Assembly: GCF_009720825.1 (NCBI RefSeq)
Contig: NZ_WNKY01000001.1
Coordinates: forward strand, 620,001-684,000
Direction: 5' to 3'
Source of the DNA: Duganella radicis
Lineage (GTDB): Bacteria > Pseudomonadota > Gammaproteobacteria > Burkholderiales > Burkholderiaceae_D
DNA length: 64,000 nucleotides
The notes below the pieces were generated by a model. That model did no database searches. It was not told the DNA's origin and was given only the letters and a program-made list of their open reading frames with translations. Both the position numbers and the translations under genes were made by a program. Shown here one piece after another: positions 8,390-21,163 of this stretch (position 1 is the first letter of the stretch; each line of letters opens with the position of its first letter).

Positions 8390-8403
8390 ATAGCCGCTAT
8401 ACA
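8390..8403 (+). promoter_or_regulatory. Inverted repeat over the -10 of the LysR gene
   Basis: ATAGC-C-GCTAT is a perfect short inverted repeat (8390-8400). It overlaps a TATACA -10-like box (8398-8403) that lies only seven bases before the LysR ATG. A transcript starting at the usual distance would begin at or next to the ATG, so this regulator may be read from a leaderless mRNA. The repeat would suit autorepression by the LysR protein. No good -35 was found. Confidence 0.4.
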
Positions 8404-8410
8404 ATTTCGT

Positions 8411-9313
8411 ATGACCGAACCAAACTGGGACCTCTACCGCTCCTTCCTCGCCGTGCTGCGGGAAGGCTCGCTCTCGGGCGCGGCGCGTGCGCTCGGCCTG
8501 ACGCAACCCACGATCGGGCGGCATGTCGATGCGCTGGAACAGGCGTTGGGCATGTCCTTGTTCACCCGCTCGCAGGCCGGCTTTATCGCCACCGACGCCG
8601 CCCACGCCCTGCTGCCATATGCGGAGACGCTGGAATCCGCCTCCTCCGCTCTGCTGCGCGCCGCCTCCGGCCTGGGGCGCGGCGAAAATGCACAACTCAA
8701 AGGCTCGGTGCGCGTCACCGCCAGTGAAGTGGTCAGCGTGGAAGTGCTGCCGCCGATATTGGCGCGGCTGCGCGCCACCCATCCCGGCATCACGATTGAG
8801 CTGGCGGTGTCCAACCGCATCGAGAATCTGCTGCGGCGCGACGCCGACATCGCGGTGCGCATGCAGCGCCCGGAACAGGATGTGCTGGTGGCGCGGCGCG
8901 TCGGCAATATCGATCTGGGATTCCATGCGCACCGCGATTATCTGGAACGCCACGGCACGCCGGCCACATGGCAGGAACTGGCGCGGCACGCGCTGATCGG
9001 CATCGATCGCGAAAGCGCGCGCACGCGCAATATCATGCCGCTGCTGTCCGCCCTGGAAGGCGGCAGCTATGCCGTCCGCAGCGACAGCGATCTGGTACAT
9101 CTGGCATCGATACGCGCTGGACTCGGCATCGGCATTTGCCAGGTGCGGCTGGCCGAGCGCGATCCGTCGCTGGTGCGCGTGATTCCCGGCCTGCTGACCA
9201 TTCCATTGGAAACCTGGCTCGCCATGCACGAAAACCTGCGCAGCAATCCGGCCTGCTCCGCCGTCTACACTGCGCTGGCCGCCGGGCTGGAAGATTACAT
9301 CAACGGGAAGTGA
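8411..9313 (+). CDS. LysR-family transcriptional regulator
   Basis: A 300-residue regulator with an N-terminal winged helix-turn-helix (about residues 4-62; SLSGAARALGLTQPTIGRHVDALE) and a C-terminal periplasmic-binding-protein-like effector domain (about 90-295). Length is typical. It is transcribed away from the epimerase-like gene over a 93-base shared promoter region, the usual arrangement for a LysR protein and its target. The ATG has almost no untranslated leader or ribosome site. Its 3' end overlaps the DUF4124 gene by 14 bases in convergent orientation. The inducer is unknown. Confidence 0.93.
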   Translation: MTEPNWDLYRSFLAVLREGSLSGAARALGLTQPTIGRHVDALEQALGMSLFTRSQAGFIATDAAHALLPYAETLESASSALLRAASGLGRGENAQLKGSVRVTASEVVSVEVLPPILARLRATHPGITIELAVSNRIENLLRRDADIAVRMQRPEQDVLVARRVGNIDLGFHAHRDYLERHGTPATWQELARHALIGIDRESARTRNIMPLLSALEGGSYAVRSDSDLVHLASIRAGLGIGICQVRLAERDPSLVRVIPGLLTIPLETWLAMHENLRSNPACSAVYTALAAGLEDYINGK

Positions 9314-9641
9314 GCAGCCGGCGCGACTTGTGCAGCGCTTCCTCCAACTGCATGTTTTCGTGCGCGGCCTTCAGCGTGGTCATGTCGATGCTGGCTTTGC
9401 GCACCAATGGCCGCGGCAGATCGGCCCAGCGGCTGCGCGGCGCCGGCGTGGTCACAGGCGGCAGTACCGGCGGCGCGGCCTGCACGTCCGGGCGTTCGTC
9501 CTCCTGCGCCTGCATGGTCGCCCCCTGCGGGCAGTCCACATCCGTGTACAACACATGCCCTTCCGGGTCCACGCATTTATTCACCGCGGCGCCAGCCGTG
9601 CCGCACGTCGCGGCCAATGCCGCGCATAAGATGAGTTTCAT
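9300..9641 (-). CDS. Exported DUF4124-domain protein
   Basis: A 113-residue protein with a signal peptide (1-18) and an N-terminal DUF4124 module: NKCVDPEGHVLYTDVDCPQG contains the paired cysteines (23 and 37) that likely form a disulfide. A proline-rich linker follows (PPVLPPVTTPAP), then a helical, charged tail. DUF4124 proteins are small periplasmic proteins common in beta- and gammaproteobacteria and their role is unknown. I start at the ATG at 9641, preceded by AAAGGGG at good spacing, instead of an earlier in-frame codon. Confidence 0.8.
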   Translation of the reverse strand: MKLILCAALAATCGTAGAAVNKCVDPEGHVLYTDVDCPQGATMQAQEDERPDVQAAPPVLPPVTTPAPRSRWADLPRPLVRKASIDMTTLKAAHENMQLEEALHKSRRLLTSR

Positions 9642-9781
9642 GATCGATGCCCCTTTAACAAGTGACACTATCATCGGCCCGCGCGCGGCCGCCGTCTGTG
9701 CGAGTCCGCACGCCTATGAGGCGGCATTGTCGCTCTATGTCGGTTACAATATCGCCTTCTCTCAGCATGACGCAGGTCCCA

Positions 9782-10528
9782 ATGAAATATCTCCTCATCC
9801 TCGGCGCGCTGGCGGCAGGCCACGCGGCAGCCGATTCGATCGACCCGGCCACTGCCCACGGCTGGAATACCTCGGCGGAATTGGGCGCGATCTCCACCTC
9901 GGGCAACACGGTAGGCACTTCGGTCACCGGCAAAATCGACGCCAAGCAGGAAACCGCCAAGTGGAGCAATGAATACATCCTGTCGGGCTACTTCAAGGAC
10001 GAGGAAGTCACCGGCGACGACGGCGAAAAAATCCGCGAGCGTTCGGCGCAGCGCTATTCGCTGTCCGCCAAAGCGGGCTACAAACTGCTGCACGACGATC
10101 ACGGCAAACTGTTCGCCCTCGCCACCCACGTCGACGACCGTTTCGGCGCCTACACCCGCTACTCGACCATCGGCGTCGGCTACGGCACCCAGACCTATCA
10201 ATCGGACACCCACACGCTGGACGTGGAAATCGGTCCGGGCTACTTCCGTGGCGTGCGCTCGGAAGGCAATACCGAAAACGGCATGACCATCCGTGGCGCG
10301 GCCAACCTGAAATGGAAGCTGAGCGACAGCGCCCAGTTCCGCCAGACCATGAGCGTCGAACGCGGGACCTCGAATATCCACTCGATGGCCGAAACCGCGC
10401 TGCTCACCAAAATCAACAGCACGATGCAGATGAAGGCGGCCTACAACATCCGCAACGACACCAACGTGCCGGCCGATAAAAAGAACACCGATACCCAGAC
10501 TTCGGTAACGCTGGTTTACTCCTTCTAA
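9782..10528 (+). CDS. DUF481 outer-membrane protein
   Basis: A 248-residue protein with a signal peptide (1-17) followed by a domain rich in alternating beta-strands ([25 protein letters not shown] opens it), ending in the aromatic SLVYSF-like terminus (TLVYSF) that the BAM machine recognises. This fits the DUF481/YdiY family of small salt-induced outer-membrane proteins. The mature start is supported by AGG upstream of the ATG at 9782; longer in-frame starts would remove the signal peptide from the N-terminus. It ends 14 bases before purT, so the two may share a transcript, though no functional link is evident. Confidence 0.85.
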   Translation: MKYLLILGALAAGHAAADSIDPATAHGWNTSAELGAISTSGNTVGTSVTGKIDAKQETAKWSNEYILSGYFKDEEVTGDDGEKIRERSAQRYSLSAKAGYKLLHDDHGKLFALATHVDDRFGAYTRYSTIGVGYGTQTYQSDTHTLDVEIGPGYFRGVRSEGNTENGMTIRGAANLKWKLSDSAQFRQTMSVERGTSNIHSMAETALLTKINSTMQMKAAYNIRNDTNVPADKKNTDTQTSVTLVYSF

Positions 10529-10542
10529 CTTCAAGAAAATCC

Positions 10543-11754
10543 ATGAACACTCCACGCACTCTCGGTACCCCCCTGTCTCCAACCGCCACCAAAGTCATGC
10601 TGCTGGGCTCCGGTGAACTCGGCAAGGAAGTCATCATCGCGCTGCAACGCCTGGGCGTGGAAGTGATCGCCGTGGACCGCTATCCGAACGCGCCTGGCCA
10701 TCAGGTTGCGCACCGCGCCCACGTCATCAACATGACCGACGGCGCCGCGCTGGCCGCGCTGATCGAGCAGGAGAAGCCGGATCTGGTGGTGCCTGAGATC
10801 GAAGCCATCGCCACCGATAAACTGGCGGAGCTGGAAGCGGCCGGCAAGATCACCTGCATTCCGACCGCGCGCGCCGCGCAGCTGACCATGAACCGCGAAG
10901 GCATCCGCCGCCTGGCCGCCGAGACGCTGGGCCTGGCCACCTCGCCCTACCGTTTCGCCAGCAGCCTGGAAGAACTCGAAGCCGGCGCCGCCGCAGTGGG
11001 CTTCCCTTGCGTGGTCAAGCCGGTGATGTCGTCGTCGGGCAAAGGCCAGTCGAAGGTGGACTCCGCCGCCGACGTCAAAGCCGCATGGGACTACGCCGCC
11101 GCCGGCAGCCGCGTGGATTCCGGCCGCGTGATCGTTGAAGGCTTCATCGACTTCGACTACGAAATCACGCTGCTGACCGTGCGCTCGCTGGGCGAAGACG
11201 GCAAGGTGGTGACGCAGTTCTGCGATCCTATCGGCCACGTGCAGGTGCATGGCGACTACGTCGAATCCTGGCAGCCGTGCCGCATGGACCCGGTGGCGCT
11301 GGAACGCGCGCGCGACATCGCCGCCAAGGTGACCGGCGACCTCGGTGGCCTGGGCCTGTTCGGCGTCGAGCTGTTCGTCAAGAACGACATGGTGTGGTTC
11401 TCGGAAGTGAGCCCGCGTCCGCACGACACCGGCATGGTAACCATGGCGACCCAGGTGCAAAGCGAATTCGAACTGCACGCCAAGGCCATCCTCGGCCTGC
11501 CGGTCAACGTCGCGCTGAAAGCGCCTGGCGCTTCGGCCGTGATCTATGGCCAGCATGAAGCGGCGGGCATCGCCTTTGAAGGCGTGGCCGATGCGCTGCG
11601 CGTGCCCAACAGCGACATCCGCCTGTTCGGCAAGCCGGAATCGTTCGCCCGCCGCCGCATGGGCGTGGCGCTGGCCACCGCCGGCGACGTGGAAACCGCG
11701 CGTGTGAACGCCAAGGAAGCGGCATCGCGCGTCAAGCCAGTCATCAGGAAGTAA
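10543..11754 (+). CDS. purT: Formate-dependent GAR transformylase PurT
   Basis: A 403-residue ATP-grasp enzyme of de novo purine synthesis. It uses formate and ATP to formylate 5-phosphoribosylglycinamide (the folate-free route, parallel to PurN). The N-terminal [20 protein letters not shown], the [19 protein letters not shown] segment and the ATP-grasp core ending in [17 protein letters not shown] are hallmarks. Length matches E. coli PurT (392). Cytoplasmic. It lies 14 bases after the DUF481 gene and meets the LytTR regulator gene end to end with no gap and no visible terminator. Assignment is firm. Confidence 0.96.
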   Translation: MNTPRTLGTPLSPTATKVMLLGSGELGKEVIIALQRLGVEVIAVDRYPNAPGHQVAHRAHVINMTDGAALAALIEQEKPDLVVPEIEAIATDKLAELEAAGKITCIPTARAAQLTMNREGIRRLAAETLGLATSPYRFASSLEELEAGAAAVGFPCVVKPVMSSSGKGQSKVDSAADVKAAWDYAAAGSRVDSGRVIVEGFIDFDYEITLLTVRSLGEDGKVVTQFCDPIGHVQVHGDYVESWQPCRMDPVALERARDIAAKVTGDLGGLGLFGVELFVKNDMVWFSEVSPRPHDTGMVTMATQVQSEFELHAKAILGLPVNVALKAPGASAVIYGQHEAAGIAFEGVADALRVPNSDIRLFGKPESFARRRMGVALATAGDVETARVNAKEAASRVKPVIRK

Positions 11755-12588
11755 TCACATCCCCCGGAACAGATCGACGTAGTTACGGCTGACGACCAAC
11801 TGTTCCGGGCGGCCTTTCAGCTGCACCATCAAGCGTCCGCGAAAGTCCTGCCGCGTGCCCGCCACGTGGCGCGCGGCGACGATCACGCTGCGGTGTATCT
11901 GCCAGAACTGCTGTTCGTCGAGCTGCTCGCGCAGCTTGCTGATCGGCGTGCGTATCAGGCTTTCGCCATCCGCCACGAACACGCTGGTGTATTTGTCGTT
12001 GCTCTGGAAGTAGATCACATCCTCGATCGGGATCAGGCGCGTTTCATCGCCGTGCGAGGCGCGTATCCATTGCAGCGGCGCGGCGGCGGGTACGACTGCC
12101 GGCGCGGCGCCGCTCAATTGCGCCAGCAAGGCCTGCAAGGCAGCCGCCGGCACCGCCTCCGCCGGCCTGGCCAGGCGCGCCTTCAGCTTGGCCACGGTTT
12201 TCTCCAGACGTTCCAGGCTCGCGGGCTTGAGCAGATAATCCACCGCCGAATGTTCGAACGCCTCCACCGCGTATTGGTCGTAGGCCGTGACGAACACGAT
12301 GTGCGGCGGCCGCGCGCCGCTGGCCAGCCGTGCGGCGACATCGATCCCCGTCAGGCCGGGCATGCGGATATCGAGGAACACCACGTCCGGCGCTTCGGTA
12401 TCGATCATGCCGAGGGCTTCAATGCCGTTGGCGGCGCGCGCCACCACGCGCAGTTCGGGCCACACAGTCTTCAGCTGGCCTTCCAGGTATTCCCGCAAAT
12501 GGGCTTCGTCGTCGGCGATCAGGGCACGGATGGTATCGATGTTGGACTCGCATTCAAAGGCAGCATCAGGCGCACCGTCATGCCGCAA
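11755..12588 (-). CDS. LytTR-family response regulator
   Basis: A 277-residue regulator. The receiver domain (about 20-135) has the acidic pair (ADDE), the phospho-acceptor Asp73 (VVFLDIRMPG), Thr (FVTAYD) and Lys (LLKPAS). The C-terminal LytTR DNA-binding domain (about 172-277) includes IRASHGDETRLIPIEDVIYFQS and IHRSVIVAARHV. No ATG is available in frame near the receiver start. The only sensible start is TTG at 12588, with GGAA about 8 bases upstream, inside the last 70 bases of the kinase gene. Its partner kinase is directly upstream and overlapping. Targets unknown. Confidence 0.9.
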   Translation of the reverse strand: MRHDGAPDAAFECESNIDTIRALIADDEAHLREYLEGQLKTVWPELRVVARAANGIEALGMIDTEAPDVVFLDIRMPGLTGIDVAARLASGARPPHIVFVTAYDQYAVEAFEHSAVDYLLKPASLERLEKTVAKLKARLARPAEAVPAAALQALLAQLSGAAPAVVPAAAPLQWIRASHGDETRLIPIEDVIYFQSNDKYTSVFVADGESLIRTPISKLREQLDEQQFWQIHRSVIVAARHVAGTRQDFRGRLMVQLKGRPEQLVVSRNYVDLFRGM

Positions 12589-13685
12589 GGTTGATTTTCC
12601 GATAATTCTACCTTAGCGGCGGCGCCGTACAAACTGCGCAGGCGCTCGCGCAGATTGCTCAGGCCTACGCCGCCGCCCGGCTTGCGCGACGCCGCTTCGT
12701 TCAGTCCCGCGCCGGTATCGCTGATGCGGATGGCGACCTGCGCCCCCTCTATCCGCGCGCTGACGACGATCTCGCCGCCCTCCACTTTCGGTTCCAGGCC
12801 ATGGGCGATGGCGTTTTCCACCACCGGTTGCAGCAGCATCGGCGCGATACGGAACTGCCGCAGCTCGTCCGGCAGTTCGATGCGGTAGCGCAGGCGCTCA
12901 CCCATGCGCACCGCCAGCACATCCAGATAGGCCGCTATCAGCTTGCTCTCGGAATCCAGCGTGGCTTCCTCGCTGCGGCTGGCCGCCAGGCTGGCACGCA
13001 GATAATCGATGAAGCGTTCCAGCATGTGCTGCGCCTGCGCTGGCCGCGGGCCGATCAGACTGACCACATTGGCCAGCGTGTTATACAGGAAGTGCGGCTC
13101 GATCTGCGCCTGCAAGGCGCGCAGCCGCGCTTCGGCCAGCATGCGCGCGCTGGAGGCGAGGAATTCCTTCTGGCGCGCCTCCTCCACCGCCTTGGCGGCG
13201 CGCTGGTCGGCGGCGCGGCGCACCATATACAGCAGCAGCGCCACCACCGCGCCGATCACCAGCGCCTCGGTCATCACGCTGCGATTGGTCAGCAGCTTGA
13301 GGGGATTGGTGCCGCGCCAGATCAGGTTCCCCAGCGCGATGCCCAGCGGGACGCTGACGCCCATCAGCGCCATGCTGAATAAAACGCGCGGCAGTCCGCG
13401 CGCGCGGCGCGGCCAGCCATGCAGGAAGCGGTTGGACAGCACCGAGCCGGCATGAATCATGGCGCCAATCAGGTTGGACATCAGCAGCAAAGGCCAGATG
13501 TTTTGCGCGGCCAGCGCGTCCTGGCGCAGCAGCACCGCCTCCAGCGCGGCAAACGTCAGGCCCATGCCGCTGCTCCAGATGACGGTGTACAGCATGTCGC
13601 GGGCGGTTGAACGCGGCCAGCGGCGAAACAGCGGTATCAACTCCAACGGGTGGGCCAGCGAGGGAATATGGTCGGTATTTTTCAT
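12519..13685 (-). CDS. LytS/YehU-type sensor histidine kinase
   Basis: A 388-residue membrane kinase. Four or so hydrophobic segments (about 30-55, 62-82, 100-124, 138-155) are followed by a His_kinase domain with phospho-acceptor His198 in LQAQIEPHFLYNTLANV and an ATPase domain (LQPVVENAIAHGLEP; GGGVGLSNLRERL). There is no large periplasmic loop, so it senses something in or near the membrane. Its ATG overlaps the stop of the carotenoid oxygenase gene (ATGA), and the LytTR regulator starts within its own 3' end, so all are translationally coupled. The link to a carotenoid-cleaving enzyme suggests an apocarotenoid or light-related signal; this is inference. Confidence 0.91.
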   Translation of the reverse strand: MKNTDHIPSLAHPLELIPLFRRWPRSTARDMLYTVIWSSGMGLTFAALEAVLLRQDALAAQNIWPLLLMSNLIGAMIHAGSVLSNRFLHGWPRRARGLPRVLFSMALMGVSVPLGIALGNLIWRGTNPLKLLTNRSVMTEALVIGAVVALLLYMVRRAADQRAAKAVEEARQKEFLASSARMLAEARLRALQAQIEPHFLYNTLANVVSLIGPRPAQAQHMLERFIDYLRASLAASRSEEATLDSESKLIAAYLDVLAVRMGERLRYRIELPDELRQFRIAPMLLQPVVENAIAHGLEPKVEGGEIVVSARIEGAQVAIRISDTGAGLNEAASRKPGGGVGLSNLRERLRSLYGAAAKVELSENQPCGMTVRLMLPLNASPTSIPSVP

Positions 13686-15088
13686 GTCGCCAGAAAGTTA
13701 CCATGAAAGCAAAGCGGCGCGCGATATGGCAGGCGCGCCAACGCCATTGGACCGGCCTTGATGTTGTGCGCATCAAACACCGTCAGCACGGTTTGGCCGT
13801 GATGCTTGTCCTGCGCCACGCCGACCACGTAGCCGTCGGTCTCCGAACGCGCGCCACGGCGCGGCACCAGCACATGCTCTTCCACTTCCCAGCCGGCGCC
13901 GAAGGCGTAGCCGTCGACTTTTCCGCTATCGGTATCGATCAGGTTCACGCTGTCCAATATCAGTTCGCGTCCGCTGGCGCCCAGCACCAGCAGCTTGCGG
14001 TGGCGCGCCGACACCACTTGCGGCGCCACGCGCGGGAATTCGCTTACGCCGAACAGGCGCGCCTCGCGTGCCTGGCCGCTGGCGTAATCCAGCGTGATCT
14101 GCACCGTGTTGCTGCCGTACGCGCTGACCGGGCGTATCTGTCCACGCACTTCCAGCGCCGTCTTGACCAGTGCGTCGCCATCGTGCAGCACCGCGTCCAG
14201 CCGCGTACAGGCGCCGTCTTCGTAGGCATTCCCCAGATGGAAAACCGAACGCGCCGGCAGCTCGAAGACCTGGCGTAGCGTCAACGTGTCCTTGGCGACC
14301 ACCACCGCGCGCAACGGTCGCTTGTCGCCCTCCCAGTACAGGCTTTCGCCCAGGCTGCGCTCCGGGCCTGGGCGCATGTCGTAAGGCGCCAGCAGGAAGA
14401 TCAGGTGACGCCCGCTGACCACGAAGTCGTGCACCATGTTCAGCTGGGGCACCGGGATCATGGCGGTGCGGGTGACTTCGCCCCGCTGGTTCAGGCGATA
14501 GATGAGCAGCTGATCCGCGCCCGGCATATTCCCGAAGTTCCACAAGCCGCCCTCCGGGTCCATTTTGGGATGCGCGGAAAATGGCATGGCCTTCAGATCC
14601 TTGCGCCAGGTCTTGATGCCGCGCGTGGCCAGGGTTTGCGGGTCCATCTCGGTGGCCGAGCCACCTTCCCACAGTGCGTACAAGCCGCCGTTGAACGGCA
14701 GCAGATTGGTATTGGCGACGTTGATGGTGTCATTATTCTTTACGCCCTTGCGGCCGACATAGGTGCCGAAAGCCGGATACAGAAAGCGCCCTGCCTTGCT
14801 CTCTTCCTCAAACTTTTGCGTGGCGACGTAGCGGCCAATGTGGCTTACCTTGCCATCGGCGATCTGCCAGCGCTGCGCGAAGCCGTCGCCATCGAACAGA
14901 TGGTGATAGCGTTCGCCGCCCAGCGCATAGCGCCCCGGCCCATTGCGGTAGAAGATGCCGTTCAGGTCCGGCGGCAGGCGGCCAAGCACGGTGGCGCTGC
15001 CGGACAAGTCGCCGGCGCTGTCGGCCAGCGCCGGGAAGGAGGCGAGACACATGGCGGCAAAGCCAAGGAATTGGCGGCGGTTGGTCAT
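13682..15088 (-). CDS. Exported carotenoid oxygenase (RPE65/CCD family)
   Basis: A 468-residue Fe(II) dioxygenase-like protein. The family's four iron-binding histidines appear in the expected contexts: SAHPKMDP, NMVHDFVVS, VFHLGNAYED and the terminal LCFHGNF. The N-terminal block LNGIFYRNGPGRY...HLFDGDGF is also diagnostic. Unusually, it begins with NRRQFLGFAAM and a hydrophobic stretch ending ALA, a twin-arginine-type signal, so the folded metalloenzyme is probably sent to the periplasm. GGAGG lies 5-6 bases before the ATG. The DUF2141 gene ends 12 bases upstream and the LytS kinase overlaps downstream. Substrate (carotenoid, apocarotenoid or stilbene-like) is not known. Confidence 0.9.
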   Translation of the reverse strand: MTNRRQFLGFAAMCLASFPALADSAGDLSGSATVLGRLPPDLNGIFYRNGPGRYALGGERYHHLFDGDGFAQRWQIADGKVSHIGRYVATQKFEEESKAGRFLYPAFGTYVGRKGVKNNDTINVANTNLLPFNGGLYALWEGGSATEMDPQTLATRGIKTWRKDLKAMPFSAHPKMDPEGGLWNFGNMPGADQLLIYRLNQRGEVTRTAMIPVPQLNMVHDFVVSGRHLIFLLAPYDMRPGPERSLGESLYWEGDKRPLRAVVVAKDTLTLRQVFELPARSVFHLGNAYEDGACTRLDAVLHDGDALVKTALEVRGQIRPVSAYGSNTVQITLDYASGQAREARLFGVSEFPRVAPQVVSARHRKLLVLGASGRELILDSVNLIDTDSGKVDGYAFGAGWEVEEHVLVPRRGARSETDGYVVGVAQDKHHGQTVLTVFDAHNIKAGPMALARLPYRAPLCFHGNFLAT

Positions 15089-15100
15089 GTCAGCCTCCGG

Positions 15101-15508
15101 TTAGCGCAGGTTGACGGTGGTGCTGGCGCCGCCGGCCGGCAGCACGATGCGCGCATCCTCAAAGTGCGGGGCGCCGCGCTTGCCGATGGCGTTGTTACTG
15201 AAAGCGTAGTCCTCGATCGGCATGCCAACCGGATTGCGATCCAGCTTGCCGTTGCCATTGGCGTCGTGATACAGCGCGAACGCATATTCTCCGGCCGGCA
15301 GTTCCGCCGCCACCAGTTGTACCGTGCCGTCGTGGGCCGGCGCCGTCAGGGCGCGCAGCGGCTTGGTGGGAAAAGTCTCGGCGGAGTTGTAGATGGCGAC
15401 CATCACCTGGCCGTCGGCGCTGGACACGCCCTCCACGTTGATGGTCAGATCGGCGGCAAACGCCGGCGCGGCGGCCGCAAACAGTGCGGCGAGAATAAAC
15501 CTGGACAT
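15101..15508 (-). CDS. Exported DUF2141-domain protein
   Basis: A 135-residue protein with a signal peptide (1-18) and a DUF2141 beta-sandwich: LTINVEGVSSADGQVMVAIYN, then YAFALYHDANGNGKLDRNPVGMPIEDYAFSNNA, which looks like a calcium-binding D-x-N-x-N-x-K-L-D loop. These periplasmic proteins are often encoded beside carotenoid-processing genes, which agrees with the oxygenase 12 bases downstream. AGGAG lies about 7 bases before the ATG. First gene of the four-gene operon with the oxygenase, kinase and regulator. Biochemical role unknown. Confidence 0.87.
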   Translation of the reverse strand: MSRFILAALFAAAAPAFAADLTINVEGVSSADGQVMVAIYNSAETFPTKPLRALTAPAHDGTVQLVAAELPAGEYAFALYHDANGNGKLDRNPVGMPIEDYAFSNNAIGKRGAPHFEDARIVLPAGGASTTVNLR

Positions 15509-15589
15509 GCTGGGCTCCTGTGTGGATGAAGTGTGATGCCACTTTATCCAGCACCGCGCCAGTCCGCGCCGGCTTGCGACGAAATGCGC

Positions 15590-17311
15590 CTAGCGCGCGC
15601 GAATCGCGTCCCAGTGGCGCGAAATGATGTCCAGCATCTGCTCCACATCGACCGGCTTGGCGATGAAATCGTCCATGCCGGCGGCAATGCACTGGTCCTG
15701 CTCCGATTGCATCACGCCGGCCGTCATCGCCAATATCGGCAGCTTGAGGCCCAGTTGCCGCCGTATCTGGCGCGTGGCCTCGAAGCCGTCCATCACCGGC
15801 ATCTGCACGTCCATCAGCACGATGTCGTAATCGGCCGCACGGTCGCGCAAACGCTCCACCGCCAGCTGGCCGTTTTCCGCCAGGTCGACGCTGGCGCCGG
15901 CGTGTTCCAGCATGCCGCGCGCCACCACCTGATTGAGTGGATGGTCCTCCACCAGCAGCAGGCGAACGCCCTGCAAGCGCGGCGTGTCTTCCATGGCCGG
16001 CGCCACGACCGCCACCGGAGCTGGCGCCGGGGTTTGCGGCTCGTCCAGCAGCCAGCCTTGCGTCGGCGCGTTTTGCCACACTGGCGGCTCAACCCTGGCA
16101 TTGGCGTCGCCGACCACAAATGGCAGCGTCACCACGAATTCGCTGCCGGCGCCCTGCATGCTGCGTACCGTGATGTCGCCGCCCATCAGCTCAGCCAGAC
16201 GGCGGCAGATCGCCAGCCCAAGCCCGGTGCCGCCAAAGCGCCGCGTGGTGGAAGCGTCGGCCTGGCTGAAAGCGGAAAACAGCCGGCTTTGCTGTTCCGT
16301 GTCCATGCCTATGCCGGTGTCGCGCACTGAGAAACGCAGGCGCACGCCCTCGCCCTGGTACGGCTGCGACGCCACCCGCAGCGTCACGCCGCCACGTTCA
16401 GTGAACTTGATCGCATTGCCGACCAGGTTGATGAGAATCTGCTGCAAGCGCATGGCGTCGCCCACCAGCACCGGCGGCACGTCCGCATCGGCGCCGATCG
16501 ACAAGCCGATGCCGCGCGCGCTGGCGTTCAGCGTCATCACATTGGCGACCGAATCGAGCACCTCGCGCGGGCGGAACGCGGCCGGCGCCAGCTCCATGCG
16601 GCCGGCCTCGATCTTGGAAAAGTCCAGCACATCGTTCAGAATCCCCAGCAGCACCTGGCCGGACGACCGTATCATGCCGACGTACTCCTGCTGGCTGGCG
16701 CTGAGCGCGGTATTCTCCAGCAGGTAGGCCACGCCCAGCACCGCATTCATCGGCGTACGGATCTCATGGCTCATATTGGCCACGAATTCACTCTTGGCGC
16801 GGCTGGCCGCTTCGGCACGCTGCTCGCTGTTCTTGCGGTCCGTGATATTCATCGCGGTCAGGTAAAAGCCCAGCACCTTGCCGTCCGGCGCCAGATCCGG
16901 CACCAGATCCACCAGGAAGTGGTGCACGCCATCGGGGCCGTGGAAGTCGCGCTCGAAATGCAAGCGGCGCCCGTCCAGCGCCGCGCGCAGCTCTTCCAGC
17001 CACGGCTCCGCCGCCGCGCCAAACACCTCACTGACGGTTTTGCCGATCATGGTTTCGGGGGCGATGCCCCACTGGGTGCGGTAATAAGCGTTGGCGAAGC
17101 GGTAGCGCAGGTCGCGGTCCAGGTAGGCGATCAGCAGCGGCAGCGTATCGGCCAGCACCCGGGCGCGCCGCTCGCTCTCGCTGCCGCGGCGCTGCGCCGC
17201 CTCCCGCTCGGTCTTCTGGCGGGCGATGCTCACCACCGACAGCAGCGCGACCAGCGTGGCGAATAGCACGGATGCCGACACAATCAGCGCATCGTTGGAA
17301 GGCAGGGACAA
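15590..17311 (-). CDS. PAS hybrid histidine kinase with C-terminal receiver
   Basis: About 573 residues. A single membrane segment (8-26) is followed by a PAS domain (about 45-160; [21 protein letters not shown]), HisKA with His near 182 ([18 protein letters not shown]), HATPase ([30 protein letters not shown]) and a receiver domain (about 448-570) with Asp in [13 protein letters not shown]. There is no Hpt or output domain, so phosphate must pass to another protein. The best start is a TTG at 17311 with a weak ribosome site; a GTG 30 bases further in is possible. It is divergent from another hybrid kinase whose last receiver is closely similar. Confidence 0.88.
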   Translation of the reverse strand: MSLPSNDALIVSASVLFATLVALLSVVSIARQKTEREAAQRRGSESERRARVLADTLPLLIAYLDRDLRYRFANAYYRTQWGIAPETMIGKTVSEVFGAAAEPWLEELRAALDGRRLHFERDFHGPDGVHHFLVDLVPDLAPDGKVLGFYLTAMNITDRKNSEQRAEAASRAKSEFVANMSHEIRTPMNAVLGVAYLLENTALSASQQEYVGMIRSSGQVLLGILNDVLDFSKIEAGRMELAPAAFRPREVLDSVANVMTLNASARGIGLSIGADADVPPVLVGDAMRLQQILINLVGNAIKFTERGGVTLRVASQPYQGEGVRLRFSVRDTGIGMDTEQQSRLFSAFSQADASTTRRFGGTGLGLAICRRLAELMGGDITVRSMQGAGSEFVVTLPFVVGDANARVEPPVWQNAPTQGWLLDEPQTPAPAPVAVVAPAMEDTPRLQGVRLLLVEDHPLNQVVARGMLEHAGASVDLAENGQLAVERLRDRAADYDIVLMDVQMPVMDGFEATRQIRRQLGLKLPILAMTAGVMQSEQDQCIAAGMDDFIAKPVDVEQMLDIISRHWDAIRAR

Positions 17312-17430
17312 GGTTTAGACTCGCTATGAACAGGATGAGAAAATATAACTCGGCCGTGGCTTTAATGCCAAACCATTCTGACAATATTTACGCTATAGTG
17401 GCTCATCGTTGACAACCCCACGAAACCGCC

Positions 17431-20973
<3,543 letters not shown>

Positions 20974-21163
20974 CGCGGAAACCCTTGCGGCAAGCTTGCC
21001 GTTTGCATCATGTGAATACGATTTCATGTTGCCAGTCGTTGCCCGACCACAACGGAAATGTCACAATTCCGCAGAAAAGAGTACACACAAGCTGCCCTCC
21101 GGTCCACACTGACCTCGCACCCGGGCCAAAACCGGGATGCGACCACAACAAAGGAGGGAAACA

